Source: Thermaerobacter sp. PB12/4term (lineage in GTDB: Bacteria > Bacillota > Sulfobacillia > Thermaerobacterales > Thermaerobacteraceae). Taken from it: a stretch of 64,000 nucleotides of DNA. Under the pieces are notes generated by a model, which was not told the DNA's origin, searched no databases, and saw only the letters and a list, made by a program, of their open reading frames with translations. This document shows, one piece after another, positions 1-8,752 of the stretch. The position numbers were made by a program, and so were the translations under genes. Numbering within the stretch: position 1 is the stretch's first letter; each line of letters opens with the position of its first letter. The stretch lies in contig NZ_CP048407.1 in assembly GCF_003403315.2 (NCBI RefSeq), positions 1,426,001 through 1,490,000 of the forward strand, read 5' to 3'.

Positions 1-912
1 CCCGCCCGCGGCGTGGACCATCTCCGCGATGCGGTGGATGTTCTCGTCAAAGAGCCCCAGGGTGTTGGGGTTGGTCAGCATGAGGGCGGCCACGTCGTCG
101 TCCAGCACGGCCTCCAGGGCGCCGAGGTCGACCCCGCCCCGGGCGTCGGAGGGCACCTCCACCACCCGGTAGCCGGCCATGGCGGCCGTGGCCGGGTTCG
201 TCCCGTGGGCGGAGTCGGGCACGATGACCTTGTGGCGGTGGCCCTGGCCCCGCGCGCGGTGATAGGCCCGGATCAGCAGAATGCCCGTCAGTTCCCCGTG
301 GGCGCCGGCCGCCGGCTGCAGGGTGGCCCGGGCCATGCCGCCCATCTCGCAGAGCGCCCGTTCAAGCTCCCACATGAGCTGAAGCGCCCCCTGGGCCAGG
401 TCGTCGGGCACGTAGGGGTGCAGCCCGGCAAAGCCGGGCAAGGCCGCCACCCGCTCGTTCACCTTGGGGTTGTACTTCATGGTGCACGAGCCCAGCGGGT
501 AGAACCCGGTGTCCACGGCATGATTCATCTGGCTCAGGCGGGTGTAGTGCCGGACCAGGTCGACCTCCGCCACCTCCGGCAGGGCGGGGGCCTGGCGGCG
601 CAGGAGCTCGGCCGGCACCCGTTCCTCCACGGGCCGCACCGGGACGTCGGGCTCGGGCCAGTCCATGCCCCCCCGGCCGGGCCGGCTGTAGCTGAAGATC
701 AACGGCTCCGGCTCGGCCCCCACGGGGGCGGGTTCGGCCTGCCCGGGCGCCGTGCCGGCCGCCATGGCGGCCGGCACCGACGGTCCCGGGTCCTCCATCC
801 GTCCCCGATTCTGGGGCCCGGCCGGTACCCCTTCCACCGCCTGGGCGCCCGCGGGCACCCCGGCGGCCGCCTGGGGTCCGCCAGGACGCTGCGGCTGGCC
901 GTGGTCCATCAT
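1..912 (-). CDS. gcvPB: Glycine dehydrogenase (decarboxylating) subunit 2, 3' part outside window
   Basis: This is the second half of the two-subunit P protein of the glycine cleavage system, which decarboxylates glycine with PLP and passes the aminomethyl group to lipoyl-GcvH. The gene enters from the right and runs off the left edge after 304 codons, so the C-terminal part, including the expected PLP-binding lysine of this subunit, is not visible. The visible part has the family signatures SCTMKYNPK and GTNPATAAM. Its ATG overlaps the stop of gcvPA by four bases (ATGA), which indicates translational coupling. An Ala/Pro/Gly-rich N-terminal extension of about 55 residues precedes the conserved domain and is longer than usual. 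Confidence 0.95.
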   Translation of the reverse strand, partial: MMDHGQPQRPGGPQAAAGVPAGAQAVEGVPAGPQNRGRMEDPGPSVPAAMAAGTAPGQAEPAPVGAEPEPLIFSYSRPGRGGMDWPEPDVPVRPVEERVPAELLRRQAPALPEVAEVDLVRHYTRLSQMNHAVDTGFYPLGSCTMKYNPKVNERVAALPGFAGLHPYVPDDLAQGALQLMWELERALCEMGGMARATLQPAAGAHGELTGILLIRAYHRARGQGHRHKVIVPDSAHGTNPATAAMAGYRVVEVPSDARGGVDLGALEAVLDDDVAALMLTNPNTLGLFDENIHRIAEMVHAAGG

Positions 913-2261
913 TCCCTCACCCCCCAGGCGGCCAGGAGGCCGTCCATCTCCTCGCGGGTGCGGCGCTCGGTGACCGCCACCAGCAGCTGTCCCCGCCGTT
1001 CGGGCTCCCAGCGGCCCAGGTCGGGCCCCACCAGGTAGCCGGCCGCCAGGGCGGCGGTGGCGGGGTCGAAGTCCGGCCGCTCGTAAGCCACGGCGAACTC
1101 CTTGAAGAAGGGGGCCTGGAACACGCGGCGGAACCCGGGGAGTCCTTCGATCCGCTCCGCCAGGTAGTGGGCCTTGTGCAGGCAGATCTCGGCCAGCCGC
1201 CGGAGGCCCCGCGGGCCCAGGGCCGCCAGGTGGATCGTGGCGGTCAAGGCCATCAGGCTGTGGTTCGTGCAGATGTTCGAGGTGGCGCGGTCCCGCCGGA
1301 TGTGCTGCTCGCGGGTCTGGAGGGTCAGCACGTACCCTTCCCGCCCCTCGCGGTCGAGGGTCCGCCCGACGATGCGCCCCGGCAGGCGCCGGACGTACTC
1401 GCCGCGGCAGGCGAGATACCCGAAGTGGGGTCCTCCGTAGGCCATGGGCAAGCCCAGGCTCTGGCCGTCGCCGACCACGATGTCGGCACCGTAGCGGCCG
1501 GGCGCCTCGAGAAGCCCCAGGCTGACGGGATCGGCACTGACCACCGCCAGGGCGCCTGCCGCCTTGGCCCGGCGCACGATCTCGGGCGCAGGCTCCAGGC
1601 ACCCGTAGAAGTTGGGCTGCTGCAGGAGCACGCAGGCGCTGTCGCCCGCAGCCAGCACCTCGTCTAGGGCCTTGAGGTCCGTGGTGCCCCGGCTGGGGTC
1701 GACGGGCACCACCGTGACGGGCAGGTTCTGCCCGCCGGCGTAGGTCTCCAGCACCTGGCGCGCTTCAGGGTGCACGCCGCCCAGGACCACGATCCGCTCC
1801 CGGCGGGCGATGTTGACGGCCATGAAGGCGGCCTCGGCCAGAGCCGTCGCTCCGTCGTACATCGAGGCGTTGGCCACGTCAAGCCCGGCCAGCTCGGCGA
1901 TCATGGTCTGAAACTCGAAGATGGCCCGCAGGGTGCCCTGGCTGACCTCGGGCTGGTAGGGCGTGTAGGCGGTGGCGAACTCCCCCCGGCCGGCCAGGTA
2001 AGGGACCACCGACGGGATGAAGTGATCGTAGACGCCGCCCCCCAGGAAGCAGACCTTGGCCGCTCCGCTGTTGGCGGCGGCCAGTCCTTCCAGGTGGGCC
2101 ACCAGCTCGGGTTCGCTGAGGGCGGGCGGCAGGGCCAGGGGCCGCTGCAGCCGGAGATCCGGTGGAATGTCCGCAAACAGCTCTTCCACCGACCGGATGC
2201 CCAGGGCGGCCAGCATGGCCTGCCGGTCCTCGCCGGTGTGGGGTATGTAGCTGATCGCCAT
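909..2261 (-). CDS. gcvPA: Glycine dehydrogenase (decarboxylating) subunit 1
   Basis: This 450-residue protein is the first half of the split P protein; it pairs with GcvPB to release CO2 from glycine and load GcvH. The reading frame is open upstream for 32 more codons, but those overlap gcvH. The ATG at 2261, giving MAISYIPHT, matches the usual N-terminus of the family and leaves a 16-base gap after gcvH. Length is as expected for GcvPA. It is the third gene of a gcvT-gcvH-gcvPA-gcvPB operon and its stop overlaps the gcvPB start. Use of two P subunits instead of one long chain is common in Firmicutes and thermophiles. Confidence 0.95.
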   Translation of the reverse strand: MAISYIPHTGEDRQAMLAALGIRSVEELFADIPPDLRLQRPLALPPALSEPELVAHLEGLAAANSGAAKVCFLGGGVYDHFIPSVVPYLAGRGEFATAYTPYQPEVSQGTLRAIFEFQTMIAELAGLDVANASMYDGATALAEAAFMAVNIARRERIVVLGGVHPEARQVLETYAGGQNLPVTVVPVDPSRGTTDLKALDEVLAAGDSACVLLQQPNFYGCLEPAPEIVRRAKAAGALAVVSADPVSLGLLEAPGRYGADIVVGDGQSLGLPMAYGGPHFGYLACRGEYVRRLPGRIVGRTLDREGREGYVLTLQTREQHIRRDRATSNICTNHSLMALTATIHLAALGPRGLRRLAEICLHKAHYLAERIEGLPGFRRVFQAPFFKEFAVAYERPDFDPATAALAAGYLVGPDLGRWEPERRGQLLVAVTERRTREEMDGLLAAWGVRE

Positions 2262-2277
2262 GATGGCTTTCCCTGCC

Positions 2278-2667
2278 TTAGCTGGTGCGCTGGCGGTAGG
2301 CCGCGGCATCCAGGAGCCCGGCCAGCTCGTCCCGGTTGAGAATCTGGATGCGGACAAGCCAGCCCTCGCCGTAGGGATCCTGATTGACCAGTTCGGGCCG
2401 GTCGGCCAGCGCTCCGTTGACGGCCACCACCCGCCCCGAAACGGGCATGTACACGTCGGAGACCGTCTTCACCGATTCCACGACGCCGAAGGCCTCCTTG
2501 GCCCGGTACTCGGCGCCCACCTGGGGCAGTTCGACGAAGACCACATCCCCCAGCTGGTCCTGGGCGTAGGCCGTGATGCCGACCACGCCCTCCTCGCCCT
2601 CCACCCGCAGCCACTCGTGCTCCTCGGTGTAGTACAGGCCTTCCGGCACCTCGTGAGCCACCCTCAT
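2278..2667 (-). CDS. gcvH: Glycine cleavage system H protein
   Basis: This 129-residue lipoyl carrier protein shuttles the aminomethyl intermediate between the P, T and L proteins. The lipoylation lysine lies in the motif ESVKTVSD at about residues 64-71. The domain has the expected length of about 125-130 residues. The ATG at 2667 overlaps the TGA of gcvT as ATGA, which fixes the start and implies coupled translation. No lipoamide dehydrogenase (L protein) gene is present in the window. Confidence 0.96.
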   Translation of the reverse strand: MRVAHEVPEGLYYTEEHEWLRVEGEEGVVGITAYAQDQLGDVVFVELPQVGAEYRAKEAFGVVESVKTVSDVYMPVSGRVVAVNGALADRPELVNQDPYGEGWLVRIQILNRDELAGLLDAAAYRQRTS

Positions 2668-3785
2668 CAACCTCCCCGCCGCCGGCGATAGAAGGGGGTC
2701 TCGACCACCTGGGCCGCCACGGCCCGCCCGCGGATGCCCACCGCCAGGCGCCGGCCCGGCGCCGCCAGGGACGGCGGCACGTAGGCCAGGGCCAGGCTGG
2801 CCCCCAGCGTCGGCGCCACTGTGCCGCTGGTCACCCGGCCCACCTCCCGGCCCTGCTCGTCCAGGACCGGGTAGCCGGTGCGGGCCACCCCCGGCTCCAG
2901 CAGCCGCAGGCCCACCAGCTTCTTGCGCAGGCCCTGCTCCCGCTGGCGCAGCAGCGCCTCGCGGCCGATGAACGGCCCCTTGTCCCATTTCACGACAAAG
3001 TCCAGCCCGGCCTCAAGCGGGCTGGTGTCCCGGTCCAGCTCCTGGCCGTACAGGGGAAGGCAGGCCTCGAAGCGCAGGGTGTCCCGGGCGCCCAGGCCCG
3101 CCGGCACCAGCCCCTCGCCCTGGCCGGCCGCCAGGATTCCGCGCCAGATGGCGGGGGCGCCGTCCCAGCTGAGGAAGATCTCGAAACCGTCTTCCCCGGT
3201 GTAGCCGGTGCGCGAGATCATGCCCTCCCAGCCGCCCACAAAATGGAAGGGGCGGAGGGACTCCAGGTCGACGTCGTCGGTCACCCGGGCCAGGATGGCC
3301 TGCGCCCGCGGCCCCTGCAGGGCGATCAGGGCCGTCTCCAGGCTGCGGTCGGCCACGGTCACCTGGGGACCCGCCACGTGCTCCCGCACCCAGTCCAGGT
3401 CGGAGGCGGTGTTGGCCGCATTGACCACCAGCATGTAGCGCTGCTCGCCCACCTGGTAGACCAGCAGGTCGTCGACGATGCCCCCCTCGGGGGTGCACAT
3501 CACCGTGTACAGGGCGCGGCCGGGAGCCAGCCGCTCGACGTCGTTGGTCACGAGCCGCTGGAGCGCCTGGCGGGCGCCAGGCCCCGATATCTCGATCTCG
3601 CCCATGTGGCTTACGTCGAAGAGTCCCGCGGCCTGGCGGACGGCGCGATGTTCCTCCATGATGCCGGTGTATTGCAGCGGCATGGCCCAGCCGGCAAAGG
3701 GGACTATGCGCGCCCCCAGCGCCAGGTGCTCGTCGTACAGGGGGGTGCGGCGCAACCCGCCCGCCGCGGTGCGATCCCCGCTCAA
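2667..3785 (-). CDS. gcvT: Glycine cleavage system T protein (aminomethyltransferase)
   Basis: This 372-residue protein transfers the methylene group from aminomethyl-GcvH to tetrahydrofolate, releasing ammonia. The N-terminus RTPLYDEHLALGARIVPFAG and the segments MEEHRAVR and DVSHMGE are typical. The chosen start is a TTG at 3785 because an AAGGAGG site ends about eight bases upstream. The frame stays open for 107 more codons, but these have no family similarity that I can see. It is the promoter-proximal gene of the gcv operon. Confidence 0.95.
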   Translation of the reverse strand: MSGDRTAAGGLRRTPLYDEHLALGARIVPFAGWAMPLQYTGIMEEHRAVRQAAGLFDVSHMGEIEISGPGARQALQRLVTNDVERLAPGRALYTVMCTPEGGIVDDLLVYQVGEQRYMLVVNAANTASDLDWVREHVAGPQVTVADRSLETALIALQGPRAQAILARVTDDVDLESLRPFHFVGGWEGMISRTGYTGEDGFEIFLSWDGAPAIWRGILAAGQGEGLVPAGLGARDTLRFEACLPLYGQELDRDTSPLEAGLDFVVKWDKGPFIGREALLRQREQGLRKKLVGLRLLEPGVARTGYPVLDEQGREVGRVTSGTVAPTLGASLALAYVPPSLAAPGRRLAVGIRGRAVAAQVVETPFYRRRRGG

Positions 3786-4102
3786 AGGACGCCCTCCTTC
3801 CTGGCCTCCGGCGGTTCCGGGCGGCGGTTGGGCCCGGACCGGACCGGCCGGAACGGCACTGCCATTCGACAGCCCGGAGCGGTTCCCTGCCCGGGGCCGC
3901 CACCCTCGCCAGGAGGGCCCGGGCTGCACCCGGCTCCGGGACGGTCCTTCCGGGTCCCCACCGGTGCACCCCCCGCCGGTTGGCGGCTCCTCCAGTAGCC
4001 CGGGACCGGCTCGCGCCCGGGGCCGGCCGTTCCTGAAGCTCGCAGCCGGGCCTACCGGCGGAGGCGTCCCGCCCCGCCGCCCCGGCCACGCGGCGATGTC
4101 CC
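3786..4102. other. Leader and spacer upstream of the gcv operon
   Basis: About 317 GC-rich bases separate gcvT from the Nudix gene; both genes run on the minus strand. I looked for the glycine riboswitch core and for a T-box motif on the minus strand and found neither. No clear sigma-A promoter stands out. It should hold the gcv promoter or leader, but the sequence does not show it to the eye. Confidence 0.4.
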
Positions 4103-4606
4103 TCACCGCCGGCCCGCGGCCCTGTGGACAGCCTTCTCAAGGATCTCCCGATCCCCTGGGGCGAAGGCGTCGGCCGGCGCGGTGGCCAGGTCGACCCAGG
4201 AGACCTCCGTCACCTCGCCGGGCTCCGGGGTGAAGGTGGCACCTGCGGGAACCCGGACCAGGTAGTAGAACCGCAGGGAGTGGAACGGGTGGTTGAAAAA
4301 GGCGAAGAAGTTCTCGGTGAAGTGGAAAAGCTCGATGGGCTCGGGTTCGACCCCGGTTTCCTCCCGGAACTCGCGGCGCAGGGCCTGCTCCAGCGACTCC
4401 CAGGGTTCGACGGCGCCGCCCGGAATGTCCAGCCGGCCCGTGAAGGCGGATCGTCCCAGCAGCACCCGGCCCCCATCCACCGCCACGCCGTAGACGGCCG
4501 GGCGAAACCGCACCTGCTCGGCGGGATAGCGGCGCCGCTGGCCATGGAGGGTCCAGCACTCAACCTCCGCCGGTGGAACCGGGCCCGCCGTTCCGGGTCC
4601 TGCCAT
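4103..4606 (-). CDS. Nudix hydrolase
   Basis: This 167-residue protein should hydrolyse a nucleoside diphosphate linked to another moiety; the substrate cannot be read from the sequence. The Nudix box follows GX5EX7REUXEEXGU, starting at the GGAVEP segment and ending REFREETGVE, with all catalytic glutamates present. An aromatic stretch ENFFAFFNHPFHSLRFYYL follows and may shape the substrate pocket. The ATG at 4606 is preferred because AAAGGGGG lies nine bases upstream; a further ATG at 4639 lacks such a site. It is divergent from the YpiB-like gene with only 55 bases between the starts, so both promoters share that spacer. Confidence 0.85.
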   Translation of the reverse strand: MAGPGTAGPVPPAEVECWTLHGQRRRYPAEQVRFRPAVYGVAVDGGRVLLGRSAFTGRLDIPGGAVEPWESLEQALRREFREETGVEPEPIELFHFTENFFAFFNHPFHSLRFYYLVRVPAGATFTPEPGEVTEVSWVDLATAPADAFAPGDREILEKAVHRAAGRR

Positions 4607-4661
4607 GCCGGGTCCCCCTTTCCCGTTCGCGGTGTACACTTAGATTCAGGAGGCGAGGGAG

Positions 4662-5228
4662 ATGGAGCGGCAACGGGAAAAGATGATCGCCCTGATGAAC
4701 CTCTCGCGGATGCTCCCCCAGCACCCCGGCCTCATGATGTTGGTGGGATTTTTAGCCGCGCGCCTGGATCGCCTCCACTTCGTCGCCGCCGCCGAAGGGG
4801 CCGACCCGGCCGCAGCGCGCATCGTCCTGGCCACCCCCCATGCCCGCATCTGGACGGGGCGCTGGTTCCGGGCCTGGGTCGGCACCACCGAGGTGCCCGA
4901 CCCGGTGCTGCTGATCTCGGTCCTGGCGGATCGGGACATCGACATCTACCTGGCCCTGGATACCGGCCCGCGGCCCCCGTGGCTGGAGGCGGTCCTGGAC
5001 CCGCACGAACCGGCGGCCACCTCCAGTCCCCGGGAGCGGCTGGAGGAACTGCGGGAGCGGGTCGACCGTGCCCTTGACATCTACAACGAATGCCGCCGCC
5101 AGCTGGAGCAGGGTGACCCGCAGCGCCGCGAGGAGCTGGAATTCTTCCTCGACCTGGCCCGCCGCGAGGTGGAGGAACTCGGACAGGAGCTTCAGCGGCT
5201 GAAGGAAACCCTGCCCGATACCGAGTGA
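4662..5228 (+). CDS. YpiB (UPF0302)-like protein
   Basis: This soluble 188-residue protein has no catalytic motif that I can name. The arrangement LDRLHFV, ARIVLAT, then DIYLAL and WLEAVLD around residues 35-115 resembles the N-terminal domain of the Firmicutes YpiB/UPF0302 family. The C-terminal 70 residues are charged and likely form a coiled coil (RERLEELRERVDRAL to EELGQELQRLKET). An AGGAGG site eight bases before the ATG supports the start. It is one of very few plus-strand genes here. The family match is by pattern only and could be wrong; that it is a real gene is much more certain. Confidence 0.7.
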   Translation: MERQREKMIALMNLSRMLPQHPGLMMLVGFLAARLDRLHFVAAAEGADPAAARIVLATPHARIWTGRWFRAWVGTTEVPDPVLLISVLADRDIDIYLALDTGPRPPWLEAVLDPHEPAATSSPRERLEELRERVDRALDIYNECRRQLEQGDPQRREELEFFLDLARREVEELGQELQRLKETLPDTE

Positions 5229-5546
5229 CCCGCAGCGGTTGCTCGCCCGCGCCGCTCCGTTTGGCGGTGCCGCCGCGCATGGCAACCGGGTCCGGGCGGC
5301 GCCTCCGACTCACGCCCGCGCCGTGGCGCCCCGCGCCGCCTCCCTGCGCGCCGCGCCAGCCGCCCCGGGGCAAGCAGCGTCTCCGAAGACGGCGTACCGG
5401 CCGCCGCGTTTCGGGCGGCCGGCGGACCGCGGCGCCCGGGCCGCCAGGCCACTGCACGGCGAGGGCGGGTTCACGGCACCCGGCCGCCGGCCCAGGCCGC
5501 GGCACGGTACCTGCCGGTCCGCGGTGCCATGGCCGAGGCCCGTCAC
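5229..5546. other. Spacer between convergent genes, nothing recognised
   Basis: About 318 GC-rich bases lie between the ends of two convergent genes. All open frames here look like by-products of high GC. I see no T-rich terminator and no RNA motif. Confidence 0.5.
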
Positions 5547-6743
5547 TCACGGCACGGCGGCAGGTCGCCGGTGGGTCGCCGCCAGAAGCTCCTGGTACAG
5601 CTTCAGGATGCGCGCCAGGATGACATCGCTATCGTATGCCTGGGCCGCCTGCTGGGCGGCCCGGCCCATTCTGGCGCGCAGGGCGGGGTCGTCCACCAGG
5701 CGCCGGCAAGCGGCGGCCAGCTCGCCCGCCTCTTCTGCCACCATCAGTCCCGCTTTCCCTGCCGCCACCACCTCGTGGGACACCTCGCTGGCCACCGCGA
5801 CCACGGGCAAGCCCGCGGCCATGGCTTCGATCACCACAAGCCCCTGGGTCTCGGTCACCGACGGGAACACGTAGACATCGGCGGCGCGGTAGAACGCGGC
5901 GATCCGCTCAGGCGGTACGGCCCCTGGAAGCCGGACCCGGCCCGACAGGCCCCAGGCGCCCACCGCCCGCTCCATGCTCTCCCGCAGGGGGCCGTCGCCG
6001 ACCAGCACTAGGCGTGCCTGCGGCCGCTCGGCCGCCAGCAACCGGAAAGCCTGCAGGAGCAGGGGCAGGTTCTTCTCGCGGCTCAGCCGTCCCGTGTAAA
6101 GCAAGACGACGTCCTGGCTGGCGAACCCCAGCTGGCAACGCAGCCGCATCCGTTCGGCGGGGTCGACCCCCGCGAACCGTCCTACGGGGATGCCCGTGGG
6201 CACGACCTCGATGGGCGCCTGTACCCCCAGGCCGGCCACCTCCCGGGCGATGGCCCGGGTGGGCGCAATCACCAGTTGGCACGCATTGCAGAAGCGGCGC
6301 ACGTAGGCGTTCAGCGCCGGGGCCAGAACGGAGCCCGCGCCGGGTGCATAGTGGCGCAGGTAGACGTCATAGCGGGTGTGGAAGGTGAAGCAAAGGGGCC
6401 GGTTCAGCGTGCGCGCCGCATCCAGGGCCATGCGCCCCATGACGAAGGGCGTGTGGGTATGCAGGATGTCGAGGCCCAGGCGTGCCACCGCCTCCCGCAC
6501 CCGGCCCTGGCGCGGGACAGGGATGCGAAACTGGGGATACAGGGGTGCGGCTACCGAGGGGAAGCGGACCACCCGCGATTCCTCCTGGGGGTCACCCGGA
6601 CCGCCCAGGGCCGCCGGATAGCGCGGGCCAAACACGTACACCTCGTGGCCCGCCCTTTCCATCCCCTGTCGCAGGGTCTGGATGGAGCGCACCACGCCGC
6701 TGATGTACGGCGTGTAGCTGTCGCTGAACATCCCGATTCGCAT
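5547..6743 (-). CDS. GT4-family glycosyltransferase (diacylglycerol glucosyltransferase-like)
   Basis: This 398-residue GT-B enzyme should transfer a sugar from a nucleotide sugar to a lipid or glycan at the membrane. The N-terminus MRIGMFSDSYTPYISGVVRS resembles 1,2-diacylglycerol 3-alpha-glucosyltransferases. The donor-site EX7E motif appears as ETQGLVVIEAMAAGLPVVA near residue 300, and HTHTPFVMGRMAL is a typical acceptor-side loop. The only ATG consistent with the family start is at 6743; an AAGGAGG site lies about 15 bases upstream, which is rather far. It stands alone. The lipid substrate is an inference from family resemblance. Confidence 0.85.
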   Translation of the reverse strand: MRIGMFSDSYTPYISGVVRSIQTLRQGMERAGHEVYVFGPRYPAALGGPGDPQEESRVVRFPSVAAPLYPQFRIPVPRQGRVREAVARLGLDILHTHTPFVMGRMALDAARTLNRPLCFTFHTRYDVYLRHYAPGAGSVLAPALNAYVRRFCNACQLVIAPTRAIAREVAGLGVQAPIEVVPTGIPVGRFAGVDPAERMRLRCQLGFASQDVVLLYTGRLSREKNLPLLLQAFRLLAAERPQARLVLVGDGPLRESMERAVGAWGLSGRVRLPGAVPPERIAAFYRAADVYVFPSVTETQGLVVIEAMAAGLPVVAVASEVSHEVVAAGKAGLMVAEEAGELAAACRRLVDDPALRARMGRAAQQAAQAYDSDVILARILKLYQELLAATHRRPAAVP

Positions 6744-7389
6744 GAAGGCGGTTGCGGCCCTCCTTTGCCGCCGGTGCCCGGCGGGGCCGGGGGTGCGCCG
6801 CCGGGCTGCGGTGCGGTCCCCGGCCTGCCGCGGTTCCCCGGCGCTGCCGGCGTTTTGGGCAACCCGACGGCACCACCGGGTGGACCGGCATCGTCCCGCG
6901 GCAGCGGCCGAACCGGGCCCCGCACCAGGGCGCGCAGCGGCTTCCGGCCCCCGGCGCCCAGGGTGCGGCGCGGGCCCAACGGGCCACCAGCAGCCCTGCC
7001 TGCACCAGGTGCCACACCCCGCACCGGGTGTCAGCTTCCCGGCCCCGCGCCAGATCCAGGATATCATACCACCACGGAGGGGCCGCCCCACCACCGCCGG
7101 AGGAGGCCGGCGGCGCCCCGGTGCGGCATGGCGCTAGGCCTCGCCAGGTGCCATCCTCGCCAGCCGCCCACCCGGTGAAACGGGGCGACGCGCACCCGCC
7201 CGCGGTTTTGAGAGCATGGAGGACCGCGCGGCGAGGCGGGTAGCGAGCATCAAGCATCACCGCAGCGGTCCTCCACGTTCAACGTAGACGGGTGATTGAA
7301 CTCCGGGGTCTAAGCGCCACTGCTGGCCGGCCGGGGCCCTGCCGGGCCCGGCACGCCAGGGTTCCGGAGTTCCGGCCAGGTCCCCGCGG
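6744..7389. other. Non-coding accessory spacer with inverted repeats
   Basis: About 646 bases without a credible gene lie between the glycosyltransferase start and the end of the orphan gene. Within it are an 11-base inverted repeat (7217-7227 with 7265-7275) and a 9-base one (7298-7306 with 7364-7372). Open frames crossing it lack ribosome sites and family resemblance. Confidence 0.5.
7217..7275. repeat. 11-bp perfect inverted repeat (possible stem of an unknown RNA or site)
   Basis: TGGAGGACCGC at 7217-7227 is exactly complementary to GCGGTCCTCCA at 7265-7275 with 37 bases between. The sequence inside is not a known tRNA or SRP RNA by eye. It may be the closing stem of a small RNA or a relic of a mobile element. 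Confidence 0.6.
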
Positions 7390-7788
7390 TTACGCGCTCG
7401 CCCGGGCGGTGCGGCGCCGGCGGGGCGTGATGGCCTGGGCCTCCACGGAGAGATAGCACTTGGCCCGCTTGTTCCATTCCATAATGTAGCGGCCCTGGCC
7501 GAAGCCCTTCTCCGCCAGCAGGGCAAGCAACTTCTTGTTGTGGGTGCGTCCTGTCTTGGGGTTGAAGTACCACGCATCCCGATCGTCGGGCTGCGCCTTC
7601 ACCAGGGCCAGCTTCTGGCCCTTGACGCCGAACAGCACATAGACGCCGGGCTTCTTTCCGTTAGCCGACATGAGTTCTTCCCGCAGGCTGGCCGAAAGGC
7701 TCACCGCGTTGGGAAGAATGTGAACAGCCAGCGCACCCGCATTGCGGGTTTCCCGCTCGTCCGACTTCCGGATCCATTCAATGGCCAC
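7390..7788 (-). CDS. Hypothetical protein, orphan
   Basis: This 132-residue soluble protein begins at a GTG (7788) with AGGAG eleven bases upstream and has a good -10 element about 40 bases further up, so it looks like a real single-gene unit. It contains KKPGVYVLFGVKGQKLALVK and DAWYFNPKTGRTHNKKLL, a likely small alpha/beta fold, and ends in a basic tail PRRRRTARASA that could touch nucleic acid. I do not recognise the family. Its base composition and the lower-GC DNA upstream differ from the neighbours, which suggests acquisition by transfer. Confidence 0.65.
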   Translation of the reverse strand: MAIEWIRKSDERETRNAGALAVHILPNAVSLSASLREELMSANGKKPGVYVLFGVKGQKLALVKAQPDDRDAWYFNPKTGRTHNKKLLALLAEKGFGQGRYIMEWNKRAKCYLSVEAQAITPRRRRTARASA

Positions 7789-7829
7789 GTACCATCACGC
7801 TCCTGAAGGATATTGGACCCGCTGCGTAT

Positions 7830-7856
7830 ATTATACGTGACTTTCAAGGTTAACAA
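7830..7856 (-). promoter_or_regulatory. Sigma-A-type promoter of the orphan gene
   Basis: On the minus strand a perfect TATAAT (7830-7835) lies about 40 bases before the GTG start of the orphan gene. The nearest -35 candidate is TTGTTA (7851-7856) with a short 15-base spacer. The -10 is strong, the -35 weak. Confidence 0.5.
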
Positions 7857-8752
7857 GGGGTATGCCATCACCCATGCAAAAGGCCATGACGAAGTCTGGG
7901 AACTTGGCGGGCTCACTTCAGTTCCGGACTGTCCCCCTACGTTGGTTCAAAGGATCCGATCTTCGGAACCTGGGGCACAACACGGCCGGAAAGTGGATTT
8001 TCGTCGATGTCCCACGACGCCGGGATACATGTCCTGTGCAAATCCTGCCCATCCGGTTGCCGCACGACCGCCGCAGCAAGGCAGAACACGGCTGGACGAG
8101 CCCTTCGCTGGGCCGTCCCGCCCGCAGGCTGAAAGGGCGGTGCCTTGCTGGTCAGGAAATGGGCGCGGCGGTCAAATGGGATTTGATGGCGGGATCAGGG
8201 CACGTTTTGTGGCTGCCATGTGCATCGGGTCACCGGACTCCCATGATGCGGGCCTTTGGGGAAGGCTACCACCGTGTCCCCGCGGTGGTGACGGTTTCCG
8301 GCCGCGCTTCTCGAGGCGTCGGGAGGCCGTCGTCCTGGCGTTCCCGTGTATAGATCGTTCTGCAAATGTTTCCCTTACAATGGCCCCCTGGGTTCATATG
8401 TCCCATCGTACGACATCCCGTCGCGTAGGACCCTCAAACCGGTCCCATATCACCCGGAATCCAATGCTACTGTCTCGACGGTTTCGGCTGTTTCGTTCCT
8501 CCCATTTGTGCCTTGTGACGGTCGAGGTCGATTCAAGTCCATCGTCACCATGCCGTGGCAGTCATGGCAAGGTATTGAACGGGCCCGCCCTGGCCACAGG
8601 GGCCAAGGAAGATGGCGCTGCGAACCGGCAGCGCAGCGGCAGCGGGGCGGGGAGTGCCGCCCCGTGGATGCCGCTGCCTTTCGCCCGGTTCTACCCGGCC
8701 CGGCTCTGCCCTCCCGCCTGGACTGAAAGACCTCGTGCCGCCGCCCTCACGA
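7857..8752. other. Lower-GC non-coding stretch, possible relic of a mobile element
   Basis: About 900 bases here are visibly less GC-rich than the rest of the window. Plus-strand frames run through it but have no ribosome sites, no recognisable domain and unlikely composition. I could not find a transposase fragment or matching terminal repeats. Small hairpins occur at 8268-8289 and 8615-8663. Confidence 0.45.
8615..8663 (-). terminator. Tandem hairpins downstream of the first Tad locus
   Basis: Two 7-bp stems, 8615-8621 with 8628-8634 and 8644-8650 with 8657-8663, follow the last Tad gene by about 90 bases in its direction of transcription. There is no long U tract, so termination is an inference from position. 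Confidence 0.35.

Noticed and set aside
3786..4102. Glycine riboswitch or T-box upstream of gcvT
   Set aside because: Segments such as GAGGGTGGCGG and CCGGAAGGACC resemble fragments of T-box or glycine aptamer cores, but the conserved cores are not present and no tandem aptamer can be laid out.
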